Of a stretch of 64,000 nt of DNA, positions 9,578 through 20,744 are shown piece by piece; position 1 is the first letter of the stretch; every line of letters begins with the position of its first letter. The stretch is from an uncultured Pontibacter sp. (GTDB taxonomy: Bacteria > Bacteroidota > Bacteroidia > Cytophagales > Hymenobacteraceae): positions 1-64,000 of the forward strand of contig NZ_CANLZM010000017.1 in NCBI RefSeq assembly GCF_947495565.1. The letters are read 5' to 3'. The position numbers were made by a program, and so were the translations under genes. Below the pieces are notes generated by a model, which was given only the letters and a program-made list of their open reading frames with translations, did no database searches and was not told the DNA's origin.

Positions 9578-10594
9578 TTAATCTTCGGCTACAATGGAAG
9601 GGTCCACTTGCCATAGGTCATCAAAACGGTACGTGGAGCTTTGGCCTGTTGTAATGTATCCGTAGTTTCCGATGGCAAAGCCAACAGCCCCTTCCCTGGC
9701 GCTGCCCTCAAACGCAGAACGCTCCACCCACAGGTCGCTGGCAGCTTCATACTCCCACACATCCGAAAGTACGCCACCGTTGGAGCCGGTAACTAGAAAA
9801 ACCCTGTTGCTGAGTACAAACGTAACGGCAGATGTTCTTGGGGTCGGATAGGTTTCGCCTTCCCGGTCATCCTCGCTAAGCCCTTTCAATTTTCTCCAGG
9901 AATCGTTTGCAGGGTCATACTCCAGGAAGTCAGTTTGGTACAGCCCATTGTTGATACCGCCACCAATATAGCCCTTGCCGTTGTAGGTGAAGCTGAAAGC
10001 GTTTAATCTTTTGGCGCCGCCCAGGCCTACGCGCTCCTGCCACTGCCCGGTGCTGGGGTCATACTGCCAGAAGTCTTTCTGATAATTACCGTCATAGCCA
10101 GCTCCCACGTAGCCTTTCTCCTCTAATGACATGGCAACTGCGCCGTAGCGTGCCGAACCCGGAAAATCAGCAATTTGGGTCCAGGTGTTTGCCTGCGGAT
10201 CATACTCCCAGAAGTCGCGGAGAAAGTTTGTGCCATCATACCCGGTGCCTACGTAGCCTTTGCCGTTTGCCGTAAAGCTTACCGCCATATTTCTGCCCAC
10301 TCCCGGAAAAGAAGCTTTCCTGATCCAGGATCCTTTGGACGGGTCGTATTGCCAGAAGTCCTGCAGCCTGCTGTTCCCGTCAAAACCGGTACCTACATAC
10401 GCCACATCGTCGATGGTAAAGGAAACAGCCCCGCTCCGCGATACGCCGGCAAAATCAGACACTTTCTGCCAATCCCCCAGCAGGTCTGTCGTGTCATCAT
10501 CGCTGTCGCAGGAGGAAACAAAGCCTAGCACCAGCACCAGGATTAAGCTTTTTAAGAGTCTAAGTGGCTGTTGATTTTTGTAAATTCTCATCAT
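9578..10594 (-). CDS. Kelch-repeat lipoprotein
   Basis: 338 aa; lipobox VSSC; repeated GYVGTGYDG...DFWEYDP...W units. Confidence 0.88.
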   Translation of the reverse strand: MMRIYKNQQPLRLLKSLILVLVLGFVSSCDSDDDTTDLLGDWQKVSDFAGVSRSGAVSFTIDDVAYVGTGFDGNSRLQDFWQYDPSKGSWIRKASFPGVGRNMAVSFTANGKGYVGTGYDGTNFLRDFWEYDPQANTWTQIADFPGSARYGAVAMSLEEKGYVGAGYDGNYQKDFWQYDPSTGQWQERVGLGGAKRLNAFSFTYNGKGYIGGGINNGLYQTDFLEYDPANDSWRKLKGLSEDDREGETYPTPRTSAVTFVLSNRVFLVTGSNGGVLSDVWEYEAASDLWVERSAFEGSAREGAVGFAIGNYGYITTGQSSTYRFDDLWQVDPSIVAED

Positions 10595-10819
10595 TAAAAT
10601 TTATTAAGGCACTACTATTTGTAAATGGTTATGAACTCACTCTAAAAGCGGCTACTGGATACAGGAAGCATGTTTACCAGCCCAAATTTTAGCTTGAAGC
10701 GCTGCAGCCGCTTTCTTGTTTCAGGTTCAAAATTCTACTCCTGCGCTAGCTTTCTCAAGGTAAAAAATGCCGAAGCAGGCAATTAGCCACCTGAACTGAC
10801 CATGTTTTGCCTGAGCTGC

Positions 10820-11452
10820 TTATTGCTCATACCCTTCGTTATTCAGAAAGAAGCTGTTATACTTTTGCTGCTCCTGGCGTGCCTGTTCCTGCCGCTGCTT
10901 TGCCTCAAACTCCTCCAGCTTTTGCAGTTCCTTGGCCTCTTTAGAGAAAACATTGTAGAGCATACTTACCGGAGAACCTATCGTAATTTTGCCTTCGGGC
11001 ACGGCTGCATTTTCAGGGCTGGGCCTGAAAGCCGGGTTTTTCACCTGGCTTTGATCTGCCGGCTTTCTCCCATAGTTTCGCTTGAGTTGCTCTAAAGAGG
11101 GCAAGCTTGTAATTTCCACCTCCTGTAGCGTAACGCTTTCTTCCTGCAGCAAAAAGTCTATCGCTTTTCCTGTCAAATCAGCCGCTGTTACCTGGTAAAC
11201 CACAGACTTAAACCCTATCGAGCGCACCAGCACCGAGTCGCCGGGAGAGGCTTTTAGCAGGAACATGCCGTTTCGGTCTGCTATGGTGCCCAACTGCGTA
11301 TTTATGTTGATGATACTGGCCCCTTCAGCGGGAGCAAGCGAGTCTGACCGCACCACTTTTCCTATCACGTGGCTGCGGCTATCCTGCCCAAACGCAGAAA
11401 CAACCACCAAGGACAACAGCAGGATAAGAGCAACACAAACTACAGGCTTCAT
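10820..11452 (-). CDS. carboxypeptidase-like regulatory domain protein
   Basis: 210 aa; signal peptide, VIGKVVRSDSLAPAEGASIININTQLGTIADRNGMFLLKASPGDSVLVRSIGFK. Confidence 0.75.
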   Translation of the reverse strand: MKPVVCVALILLLSLVVVSAFGQDSRSHVIGKVVRSDSLAPAEGASIININTQLGTIADRNGMFLLKASPGDSVLVRSIGFKSVVYQVTAADLTGKAIDFLLQEESVTLQEVEITSLPSLEQLKRNYGRKPADQSQVKNPAFRPSPENAAVPEGKITIGSPVSMLYNVFSKEAKELQKLEEFEAKQRQEQARQEQQKYNSFFLNNEGYEQ

Positions 11453-11931
11453 TTAGGTTTATCTTTTCGGTTGCTCTCCAGAAGTATCGCTGGCTCAAGC
11501 GCCTTGTGCTTCGCCTCTGGCTGAGGCTACTCTCGTTGTTTTCAACTAATAAAATCCGGGGCGAGCATCAGGTAGGCACAAAGGTGGCAGCTGCCCCGGA
11601 GATTTCACCGTAAATTATCCTGAACCGGACAAAATAGAGGCTGAGGCGGACATACTTTGCTCAGACTAAAAGCGGCAGCCAACTTTACAAACCACATTGC
11701 ATACTTAAGCGCAGGCAGTTCACTGGGTATTTTATACTTTGCCCTGTGCATCAAGCCCAGCAAAAGATGGGAAACCAGCCGGCTTTAGAGTACCTTTGCA
11801 CAGGTTCTGAACCAGCGATTGCCATTTTAGGAGATGTTAGAGAATTGAAACCTTTCTACCGCAAAGCAGGCACTAAAGCGGAAGAGCCTAAGTACAGAAA
11901 ACATTCTACAAATTACCTCTTTCAAGTATAC

Positions 11932-12915
11932 ATGAGTTTTTTAGAAGTAGCCGAGATCAGGGTGGAGGAAGGCGGCAAAACCGTGCTGCACGACATCAGC
12001 TTTAGCCAGCAGGAATTCCAGAAGATAGCTATTGCAGGCGAGACCGGCTCAGGAAAAAGCACCTTGCTCAAAACTATTGCCGGGCTGGTGCAGCCAACCT
12101 CAGGGCAGGTGCAGTTTGAAAGGGAAGAGGTGATCGGTCCGGCTGAAAAGCTGGTGCCGGGGCATCCGGGTATCGCTTACCTCTCGCAGCATTTCGAGTT
12201 GCCCCATTCCCTGCGTGTGGAGCAGGTGCTGCGGTATGCCAATGCCCTGCCTGGTGAGGAGGCTGCTTTGCTGTATGCTATCTGCCGTGTAAGCCACCTT
12301 TTGCCGCGCAAAACAAATCAACTGTCGGGGGGCGAGCGGCAACGCATTGCCCTGGCCCGTATGCTTAGCACTGCTCCGCGCCTGCTGCTGCTCGATGAGC
12401 CTTACTCTAACCTCGACACAGCTCATAAAAATATCCTGAAGGAAGTGATCCGCGACATCAGCGACGAACTGGATATCACCTGCACCCTCATCTCCCACGA
12501 CCCGCACGACACCCTCTCTTGGGCCGACGAGATCCTGGTGCTGAGAGACGGACAGCTGCAGCAAAAAGGCACACCAAGGCAAATTTACAGGCAGCCCGTA
12601 AACGAGTATACTGCCGCTTTGTTTGGCAGCTACAACCGCCTAAGCGATGCCGGCACAAAAGCTTTCTCCGATTTGCAAGGTCTCCACACAGATGGCAAAA
12701 CCATGCTGGTACGCCCCGAGAGCTTTAAGTTGGTGGCAGACGGAAACATGGCACTTGCCGGTAAAGTAAACACAATTGGCTACTTCGGGAGCTTTTATGA
12801 AATAGAGGTGCAGCTGCCGGATGATCTGGTAAAAATAAAAACCACAGAAAGCGGCTACCGCAAAGGCGACAGCGTATTTGTTACCCTCTCGGAGGAAGAT
12901 GCCTGGCAGGTTTAA
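11932..12915 (+). CDS. ABC transporter ATP-binding protein
   Basis: Start taken at MSFLEVAEIRVEEGG; Walker A GETGSGKST, signature LSGGERQRIALARML, Walker B LLLLDEPYSNLD; C-terminal TOBE-like region. Confidence 0.9.
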   Translation: MSFLEVAEIRVEEGGKTVLHDISFSQQEFQKIAIAGETGSGKSTLLKTIAGLVQPTSGQVQFEREEVIGPAEKLVPGHPGIAYLSQHFELPHSLRVEQVLRYANALPGEEAALLYAICRVSHLLPRKTNQLSGGERQRIALARMLSTAPRLLLLDEPYSNLDTAHKNILKEVIRDISDELDITCTLISHDPHDTLSWADEILVLRDGQLQQKGTPRQIYRQPVNEYTAALFGSYNRLSDAGTKAFSDLQGLHTDGKTMLVRPESFKLVADGNMALAGKVNTIGYFGSFYEIEVQLPDDLVKIKTTESGYRKGDSVFVTLSEEDAWQV

Positions 12916-12927
12916 GTATAGCGACTA

Positions 12928-14661
12928 ATGCAGAATAAGAATTTAATGCAGGCAGAGGAGCCAAAGCGGCTGTTCGACTGCCTTACATATCAGTTAAAAA
13001 ATTTCCCGCTGGAGGACATGCTCAGCGCCAAAGAAAACGGCGTGTGGCGCAAGTATAGCACCCAGGAAGTTAGCCATAAGGTTGATCAGCTAACTGCAGC
13101 CCTGTTGGCCCTTGGCATATCCCGTGGCGACGGCACCACCGAAGGCCGGGATAAGATAGCCATTATCAGCCACAACTGTCCGGAATGGATGCTGGTGGAT
13201 ATGGCCATTCAGCAGACAGGGGCTGTGTCTGTGCCTGTTTACCCGAACATCAACAACAGCGAACTGCAGTTTATACTTCAGGATGCCAGCGTAAAAATAG
13301 TTTTTGTGGGCGATGCGGCTTTGTACGAAAAACTGCAAAGTATAAGCAGCGGCCTCCCCGCCTTAAAGGATATGTATACTTTCGAGCCTGTTCCGGAAGC
13401 CAAAAACTGGCAGGAGCTGCTCGTGGAGCCAACGCCTGCCGCAGCGCAGCAGGTGCAGCAGCGCCGCGCTGCTGTAAACGAAACCGACCTGGCCACCATA
13501 CTTTATACTTCCGGCACCACCGGAACGCCCAAAGGGGTCATGCTCTCGCATCGTAATGTTGTGAGCAATGTGTTCGGCAGCGCTAAAGTTATACAGGAGG
13601 TTGGCGTGCGCGGGAAAAAGGCGCTGAGTTTTCTGCCGCTCAACCACGCTTTTGAGCGCATGGCCACGTACTGCTTTTTCTACAGTGGCGTGTCGGTATA
13701 CTATGCCGAGGGAATGGAGAAAATCGGCGAGAACCTGCGGGAAGTAAAGCCTACGCTGTTTACCACGGTGCCCCGCCTGCTCGAGAAAGTATATGAAGGC
13801 ATCGTGGCCAAAGGAAATGCGCTGAAGGGCACCAAAAAGAAGCTGTTTTTTTGGGCTCTGAAACTGGCAGAGCAATTCGAGATTAACCAGCCGCAAAGTA
13901 TAAATTACCGCCTGCAACTGGCCTTAGCCGATAAGCTTATCTTTAGCAAGTGGCGCGAGGCACTGGGCGGAGAACTGAAGGCCGTGATTACCGGCGCGGC
14001 AGCCTGCCAGGTGCGCCTGCTCAAAGTATTTACCGCCGCCGGCATTGTGATACAGGAAGGTTACGGCCTGACAGAAGCCTCCCCTATTATCAGCGGCAAC
14101 CGCTACAGCGAAAAAAACCGCATGTTCGGCACGGTGGGGCCGCTGCTGGAGAATGTGGAAGTGAAAATTGCCCCCGATGGCGAGATTCTCTGCAAAGGCC
14201 ATAACGTGATGATGGGCTACTACAAACGCCCCGACCTGACAGCCGAAGTAATAGAGGGCGAGTGGCTGCACACCGGCGACATCGGCACAATGGTAGAAGG
14301 CAAATTCCTGAAGATTACAGACCGCAAGAAAGAGCTCTTTAAAACCAGCGGCGGCAAGTATGTGGCACCTCAGCCCATCGAAAACCGCATGGTGGAAAGT
14401 AACTGGATCGAGCAGATTATGGTGGTTGGCGAGTTACAGAAATTCGTTGGCGCACTGATTGTCCCGGCTTTCCATACGCTAAAGGAGTGGTACGCGCAGC
14501 AAGGCTTGCCTTACCCCGGCGACGCTGCCGCAGTGGCTGACAAAGAGGTACGAGCGCTGTTCAGAGAGGCCATTGACCATTACAACCAATTCTTTAACCC
14601 GGTAGAGCAGGTAAAGAAATTTGTGCTGATGCCGCACCAATGGACTATCGGAGGAGGCTAA
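12928..14661 (+). CDS. long-chain fatty acid--CoA ligase (AMP-binding)
   Basis: 577 aa; ILYTSGTTGTPKGVMLSHRNV, GYGLTEASPII, LHTGDIG, ITDRKKELFKTSGGKYV. Confidence 0.93.
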   Translation: MQNKNLMQAEEPKRLFDCLTYQLKNFPLEDMLSAKENGVWRKYSTQEVSHKVDQLTAALLALGISRGDGTTEGRDKIAIISHNCPEWMLVDMAIQQTGAVSVPVYPNINNSELQFILQDASVKIVFVGDAALYEKLQSISSGLPALKDMYTFEPVPEAKNWQELLVEPTPAAAQQVQQRRAAVNETDLATILYTSGTTGTPKGVMLSHRNVVSNVFGSAKVIQEVGVRGKKALSFLPLNHAFERMATYCFFYSGVSVYYAEGMEKIGENLREVKPTLFTTVPRLLEKVYEGIVAKGNALKGTKKKLFFWALKLAEQFEINQPQSINYRLQLALADKLIFSKWREALGGELKAVITGAAACQVRLLKVFTAAGIVIQEGYGLTEASPIISGNRYSEKNRMFGTVGPLLENVEVKIAPDGEILCKGHNVMMGYYKRPDLTAEVIEGEWLHTGDIGTMVEGKFLKITDRKKELFKTSGGKYVAPQPIENRMVESNWIEQIMVVGELQKFVGALIVPAFHTLKEWYAQQGLPYPGDAAAVADKEVRALFREAIDHYNQFFNPVEQVKKFVLMPHQWTIGGG

Positions 14662-14866
14662 CTAACGCCAACGCTCAAACTGAAGCGCAGAGTTATTGTT
14701 GGCAAGTATGAAGACCTGATTAGCTCAATGTATGCCAGGTAAAACGGCAGGATCTTATATCATCCTCTATTTTTAATTTACTAATTTTTCATGAAAGCCG
14801 CCTTAAGTATAGCTGCATTTGTACACGCTACGCTTTCTCAGAAACAATTGCGAACTTTGAGGATAC

Positions 14867-17413
14867 ATGGCAACCACCAACATACTTTCCGGCTTACCGG
14901 ATTTACCAGTTAAAGAAGCGCTTCCTAGATTATTGGAAGCGCTTAACAGCCACAACCGCGCGGTGCTGGAAGCGCCTCCGGGAGCCGGTAAAACAACACT
15001 GGTGCCACTGGCGCTGCTGGAGGCCAACTGGCGCAACGAGGGCAAAATACTTGTGCTGGAGCCACGCAGGTTAGCAACCAGAGCCGCTGCCGAGCGCATG
15101 GCCGACCTGATGGGCGAGCCTGTGGGGCAAACGGTGGGCTATTGGGTACGGATGGACCACAAGGTATCAGCCAGAACCAAAGTAGAAGTCGTTACGGAAG
15201 GTATTCTCACCCGCCTTATCCAAGACGACCCTACGCTGGAAGGCATAGACGCCATCATTTTTGATGAATACCACGAGCGCAACCTGCAGGCAGATTTAGG
15301 ACTGGCGCTGGCGCTGGATGCACAAGCCGTACTGCGCCCGGACCTGCGCATACTTGTTATGAGCGCCACCTTAGATGCAACAGGCATTGGCAACTGGCTA
15401 AAAGCATCTGTGGTACGAAGCCAAGGCCGCATGTACCCCGTGGAGACGCACTACCTCTCTCCTGCCGAAGTGGTTGCTGCCGGCAACTACCCAACTCAAC
15501 GCCTCACCAACCTGGTACCTGCAGCAATCCGAAATGCATTAAAACAGGAACCCGAGGGAGACATACTTACTTTTCTGCCGGGCATGGGCGAGATGCGGAA
15601 AGTGGCGCAACAACTGGAGGGAAAACTCGCTGCCGATGTTGAGCTGCACCTGCTGCACGGTGATCTGCCGCTTTCCAAGCAGGTAGCCGCCATTCAGCCA
15701 TCTCCTCAGAAAAAGCGCAAAATAGTACTGGCCACCAGCATTGCCGAAACCAGCTTAACTATAGAGGGGATCCGGATTGTGATTGACGGCGGCTTTGCCC
15801 GTGTCCCGAAATTTGTTCCCAGAACAGGGCTCACGACTTTAGATACTGTATCCGTATCAAAGGCCGGAGCAGACCAACGACGCGGAAGGGCCGGACGACT
15901 TGGCCCCGGCGTGTGCTACCGCCTTTGGTCTACCGCAGATCAGCTGCAGCTGCCCGAACGTCAGGCACCGGAAATATTCGATGCGGATCTTTCGGGGTTG
16001 ATGCTAGAACTGGCGCTGTGGGGTGTAAAAGATGCCGCAGAACTCAACTGGCTGGATACACCACCCGCTGCCGCCTTATCCCTGGCTCAAGACCTCCTGC
16101 TGCGCCTGCAGGCTATTGATGGTGCCGGGAACCCTACGCCACACGGCAAGGCCCTTGCCGCGCTGGGCATGCACCCACGCCTGGGCCACCTGGTGATGCG
16201 CGGGCATGAGCTCGGTTATACTTCTACGGCCTGTGCCCTGGCAGCCATACTTTCGGAGCGTGACTTGCTGAAGCCGCTCCAGCTTTCGTGGGGACAAGGA
16301 CTGCCGGACCTGCATCTGCGCCTGGAGCTATTGGCTGGCAAAAGACCGCACACACCCGGTTTTGTACTGGATGAGAACGCCCTGCGGCGGGTAAAAGAGC
16401 AGGCTCAGAACCTGCGGCAACGGCTCCGTGAAACAGAAGCAAGTATAAACCCAGAGCTGGCAGGTATACTTACAGCCTTAGCATACCCTGACCGGATCGC
16501 ACAGCGCGAATCGTCCGGCCGGGTGCGCCTGGTGACCGGCCACAGGGCCAACCTGCCCACTGAAATTTTTGGCGAAGCGGCTTTCTACGCCATAGCTCAC
16601 CTGGACCTGGGGAAACAGCCACGGGTGCTTTTGGCAGCGCCGCTCACTAAACCGGATTTACTGGAGCACTTTTCTGAGCAACTGGAAACACGCCAGCAAG
16701 TACGCTGGGTGGAAGCTACCGCACAAGTAGTAGCCCGAAAAATAACCACCTTGGGAGCCCTTACTTTAGAAGAGTCTGTCATTTCCAAACCGAACCCAGA
16801 CCAGGTAGCTGAAGCGCTGCTGCAGGCACTACAGGAGAAAGGCACAGACAGACTGCCCTGGTCCAAAGAAGCCACCGGTACAAGGCAAAGGCTTGCATTC
16901 CTGTATGCCTTGGAGCCGGAGAAATGGCCGGATGTGTCAGACGCGGCTTTGGCGGAAAGTATGGAAGTATGGCTGGCGCCGCACCTTTACGGTCTGCGCT
17001 CGCTAGACCAGGTGGCCCGGCTGGATTTAGGCGAAATACTACTGGCTGACCTGAGCTGGGAGCAGCGGCAGAAAATGGACCACCTGGCCCCCTCACACCT
17101 GCAGGTGCCCAGCGGATCCCGCATCGCGCTGGACTATACGGATGTAGCTACACCTGTGCTGGCGGTGCGCCTGCAGGAGGTGTTCGGTTTGCTGGATACG
17201 CCGCGTATCGGGGGCGGCAGAGTACCGCTGCTGTTGCACCTGCTCTCTCCTGCCTCGCGCCCTGTGCAGGTTACCCGCGACCTCCGCAGCTTTTGGAGCA
17301 ACGGCTACTTTGATGTGCGCAAAGACATGCGCGGCCGCTACCCTAAACACCATTGGCCCGATGATCCGCTTTCCGCTCCGCCAACCAGAGGCACAAAGAA
17401 AAGGCCGGGGTAA
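14867..17413 (+). CDS. hrpB: ATP-dependent helicase HrpB (copy 1)
   Basis: 848 aa; APPGAGKTTLVPLALLEA, DEYHERN, SATLD, QRRGRAGRLGPGVCYRLW, HrpB C-terminal region. Confidence 0.92.
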   Translation: MATTNILSGLPDLPVKEALPRLLEALNSHNRAVLEAPPGAGKTTLVPLALLEANWRNEGKILVLEPRRLATRAAAERMADLMGEPVGQTVGYWVRMDHKVSARTKVEVVTEGILTRLIQDDPTLEGIDAIIFDEYHERNLQADLGLALALDAQAVLRPDLRILVMSATLDATGIGNWLKASVVRSQGRMYPVETHYLSPAEVVAAGNYPTQRLTNLVPAAIRNALKQEPEGDILTFLPGMGEMRKVAQQLEGKLAADVELHLLHGDLPLSKQVAAIQPSPQKKRKIVLATSIAETSLTIEGIRIVIDGGFARVPKFVPRTGLTTLDTVSVSKAGADQRRGRAGRLGPGVCYRLWSTADQLQLPERQAPEIFDADLSGLMLELALWGVKDAAELNWLDTPPAAALSLAQDLLLRLQAIDGAGNPTPHGKALAALGMHPRLGHLVMRGHELGYTSTACALAAILSERDLLKPLQLSWGQGLPDLHLRLELLAGKRPHTPGFVLDENALRRVKEQAQNLRQRLRETEASINPELAGILTALAYPDRIAQRESSGRVRLVTGHRANLPTEIFGEAAFYAIAHLDLGKQPRVLLAAPLTKPDLLEHFSEQLETRQQVRWVEATAQVVARKITTLGALTLEESVISKPNPDQVAEALLQALQEKGTDRLPWSKEATGTRQRLAFLYALEPEKWPDVSDAALAESMEVWLAPHLYGLRSLDQVARLDLGEILLADLSWEQRQKMDHLAPSHLQVPSGSRIALDYTDVATPVLAVRLQEVFGLLDTPRIGGGRVPLLLHLLSPASRPVQVTRDLRSFWSNGYFDVRKDMRGRYPKHHWPDDPLSAPPTRGTKKRPG

Positions 17414-17476
17414 TGCACTAAAAACCTGAAGGTAGTCGAGAAGATTTTCAATCTCGCGGAAGCATTATGCTGAAGC

Positions 17477-17614
17477 TGTTTAGAGTTTTTAGTTATAGGG
17501 CCCTACACCCGCCATTGTTGGTGTTTTCACTAACAATCAAAATGCAGATGCTGTTAATCTTGCTGGCGAAAACACGCAGCAAGGGCAGGCAATGTAGTAT
17601 TAATAAACCCTAAA
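17477..17614 (+). repeat. double-hairpin interspersed element, copy A
   Basis: CCCGCCATTGTTGGTGTTTTCACTAACAATCAAAATGCAGATGCTGTTAATCTTGCTGGCGAAAACACGCAGCAAGGGCAGGCAATGTAGTATTAATAAACCCTAAA; near-identical to copies C and D; ends GTTTAGAGTTT / AAACCCTAAA form an imperfect inverted repeat. Confidence 0.8.
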
Positions 17615-17814
17615 TATGCTCGGCTGCTGATATAAAACCAGTCATCCTAAACCATATTCTTACACCAGACTATTTAAGTTTTTCCTGCTCCTACAGCAGC
17701 TTTCACAGCATTTCTGATAAAATTCATTTAATTTAAGCCTGCGAATCTTTGTTCCTGATCAGGAACAGGTGCGACAAAAGGAATTTTAAATGCTTTCATC
17801 CCTGCTGAACCCAC

Positions 17815-19269
17815 ATGGAAAACATCATCAATGCTATTAACGATATTGTCTGGAGCAATGCCCTTATTATACTTTGCCTTGGGGCAGGGGTGTACTTTTC
17901 GGTTATAACCAAATTCCTGCAGGTGCGCTACCTGCGCGAAATGCTTCACCTGCTTTTTAACGGACAGTCTTCCCAAAAAGGAATCAGCTCTTTTCAGGCA
18001 TTTACAGTGGCTATAGCTGGCCGCGTTGGTACCGGAAATATTGCCGGTGTAGCTACAGCCATTGCCATGGGCGGTCCGGGCGCTGTGTTTTGGATGTGGG
18101 TAATTGCCTTCCTCGGTAGCGCTTCCGCTTTTATAGAGGCAACCCTGGGCCAGATATACAAGCAGGTGAAGGACGGAGAATACAGAGGCGGGCCGGCCTA
18201 TTACATCGAAAAAGGGCTTGGTATTAAATGGTATGCCGTCGTATTTGCCGTAGCCACTATCATGAGTATGGCCTTGTTCCTGCCAGGTGTGCAGAGCAAC
18301 AGCATCGCCTCCAGTGTCAACAATGCCTTTGATATACCGGTGGCTATAACGGGTGGTGCCGTTACTTTACTGCTTGCCCTGATTGTGTTCGGGGGCGTAA
18401 AGCGCATTGGCAAGGTGGCGCAGGTGGCAGTGCCTTTTATGGCAGGCGCTTATATCCTCATGACCATCGTCATCATCTTCATGAATTTGTCGGAAGTGCC
18501 GGCTATGCTTAGCCTGATCGTTAGTTCAGCTTTTGACCTGGAGCCAGCCTTTGCGGGCGTGTTCGGTATGGCTATATCGTGGGGTGTAAAGCGTGGCATC
18601 TATTCTAACGAGGCCGGACAAGGCACAGCGCCACACGCGGCAGCGGCTGCAGAGGTGAGCCACCCGGCCAAGCAAGGCTTGGTACAGGCTTTCTCGGTGT
18701 ACGTGGATACGCTCTTTGTTTGCACCGCTACGGCTTTCATGATCCTGTTTACCGGGCAGTATAATGTGGTGAACCCTGAAGGAGGATTCATTGTAGAGAA
18801 CCTGCCAGGCGTGGCGTTCGGGCCAGAGTATACCCAATATGCGGTTAACACCCATTTCCCGACGTTGGGAAGCGGCTTTGTAGCTATCTCGCTGCTGTTC
18901 TTTGCCTTTACCACCATTATGGCTTATTACTATATTGCCGAGACAAACCTGAGCTACCTGAATGCCAAAGGCAGCAAATGGATGCTTTGGGGGCTGCGTG
19001 CCCTGATCTTGGGCTCTACTTTTTATGGCTCTATAAAAACGGCTGAGTCGGCGTGGGTATTAGGAGATATCGGTGTAGGCATTATGGCTTGGTTTAACGT
19101 AGTGGCCATCATCCTGCTTCGCAAGCCCGCTATTCGTGCTTTAAAAGACTACCAGGCGCAGCGCAAGGCCGGTTTAGACCCTGTTTTCAGGCCAGCAGAG
19201 ATTGGCATTAAAAACGCTGAATTGTGGGACAAGCAGGCACAGGAAGACAAAGCACTGCAGACAGTTTAA
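17815..19269 (+). CDS. sodium:alanine symporter family protein (AgcS)
   Basis: 484 aa polytopic; GRVGTGNIAGVATAIAMGGPGAVFWMW, SNEAGQGTAPHAAAAA. Confidence 0.93.
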   Translation: MENIINAINDIVWSNALIILCLGAGVYFSVITKFLQVRYLREMLHLLFNGQSSQKGISSFQAFTVAIAGRVGTGNIAGVATAIAMGGPGAVFWMWVIAFLGSASAFIEATLGQIYKQVKDGEYRGGPAYYIEKGLGIKWYAVVFAVATIMSMALFLPGVQSNSIASSVNNAFDIPVAITGGAVTLLLALIVFGGVKRIGKVAQVAVPFMAGAYILMTIVIIFMNLSEVPAMLSLIVSSAFDLEPAFAGVFGMAISWGVKRGIYSNEAGQGTAPHAAAAAEVSHPAKQGLVQAFSVYVDTLFVCTATAFMILFTGQYNVVNPEGGFIVENLPGVAFGPEYTQYAVNTHFPTLGSGFVAISLLFFAFTTIMAYYYIAETNLSYLNAKGSKWMLWGLRALILGSTFYGSIKTAESAWVLGDIGVGIMAWFNVVAIILLRKPAIRALKDYQAQRKAGLDPVFRPAEIGIKNAELWDKQAQEDKALQTV

Positions 19270-19919
19270 GCTTAAAACAATAAGTATAATATTGATATCA
19301 CAAACCTAACTTTAAGTATAGAATGGCCCTGCTCCTCTTAAAAAAAGAGTTTCTGCTTGATTGAAATAAGGAGGCATGCGGACTTTTTAAACGTTATAGG
19401 TAAAAATTCAATACAGAAGGCACGGACAGTTTTGTTCGTGTTTTTTTTTATAGATTTAAAATATGGCTGCTCACCTCTGTTCTTTTACAGCATTTATACT
19501 TGCACGCTCCTGTTTTACTCACTAAACAGGAAAATCAGCTGTAAATCAACCACTTCGGCACCAAAACAAGTTCTATAGATAGTGCAATTATATTATTTGT
19601 GGCAGCCGTATACTAGGGAAAGCAGCTGCAGTTTTTGTTTGCAAGGCCCAACGCGGCGGCTCGTTGTATTAGCGGGTTAGCTAAAGATTTAAGGATCGGA
19701 TTTTAATTTGCTTTTTAATTGAAATAAGCTTTGGAATAAGTATAAATCTGCGGAGGTTTGCAGCTTCAAACAAACAGTGACTGAATCTTTATCCTTTGGC
19801 CCCTGTTAGGAAATTGTAGCAACACCGATAGACCGATTTGTGTGGTAAATTTGCCACACAGACATTTAGTTGGGTATCAACCGATACAATTTGCAGGCTT
19901 TGTTATTTATAAATACTTT

Positions 19920-20384
19920 ATGCTGGAAACGCTTATCCATACTTTCTTACTAAGTCTTTCACCTTTTGGGGAAGCACGTGCCGGTATTCCCTACGCTTTG
20001 CTTAACAATGTTAATTTTATCTGGGCAGTTCTGATCGGAACAATTGCCAATTCCCTTGTTTTCCCGCTCCTAATGTGGCTGATCGACACGTTTAGCAAGC
20101 GCTTTTGGCCATTTCGGGCGTATAAAAGAGGCGTTGTTTTCGTGTCTAAAAGAGCTAAAAAGATTGTAGGCGGCAATGTGCAGAAGCATGGTTTCTGGGG
20201 TTTGATGGTATTTGTGATGATCCCGCTGCCGGGCACCGGAGCCTACATGGGCACTATTGCGGCGAATATTTTCAAAATAGAGCGTAAAAGAGCATTCCTG
20301 GCAATTACCCTTGGCGTGATTATCTCCTCCGTTTTTGTAGGAGCCGGCTCTTACCTCGGCCTTCTAGGTTGGCAAAAGCTCTAA
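19920..20384 (+). CDS. small multi-drug export protein (COG2426-like)
   Basis: Start taken at internal ATG 19920 (MLETLIHTFLLSLSPFGEARAGIPYAL); FVMIPLPGTGAYMGTIAANIF. Confidence 0.8.
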   Translation: MLETLIHTFLLSLSPFGEARAGIPYALLNNVNFIWAVLIGTIANSLVFPLLMWLIDTFSKRFWPFRAYKRGVVFVSKRAKKIVGGNVQKHGFWGLMVFVMIPLPGTGAYMGTIAANIFKIERKRAFLAITLGVIISSVFVGAGSYLGLLGWQKL

Positions 20385-20678
20385 GCCACTGAAGCCGCTA
20401 GCCAGTTCACTCCATACTTAAAATTTCCAGATTCCCCCTACCCCCATCCTGCCGCAAGATTTTATCATGTGGCTTATCATGAGGCAAGCTTTCAGTTTGG
20501 GTTAACCAACAGGTATACTTTCGCAAGCTGAAAGCTTGCTGCCAAGCAAAACCGCGAGTTGAAAACTTGTGGGAGGTGGAAGAACTGACCGATTAAGTAG
20601 CGTTTGTTAACTGAGGTTTTGGGTTAGATCTGCTACTGAAACCTAAGTATAATTTGGAGGTATGATCAGCAACCCTCA

Positions 20679-20714
20679 TCATCCCCCTGACCCTCGATAA
20701 GGGCAGGGGGATGA
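20679..20714. repeat. palindromic repeat, family R1 (CATCCCCCTG...)
   Basis: TCATCCCCCTGACCCTCGATAAGGGCAGGGGGATGA hairpin; related copies at 30203-30233 and 30491-30525. Confidence 0.7.
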
Positions 20715-20744
20715 CAATCGTGCATGAGCAATCCTGTCAATCTT

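Noticed and set aside
11932-12915. Orphan ABC ATPase plus acyl-CoA ligase as a novel export system
   Set aside because: Only short spacing links them; no permease nearby and both are ordinary families, so no specific claim can be supported.
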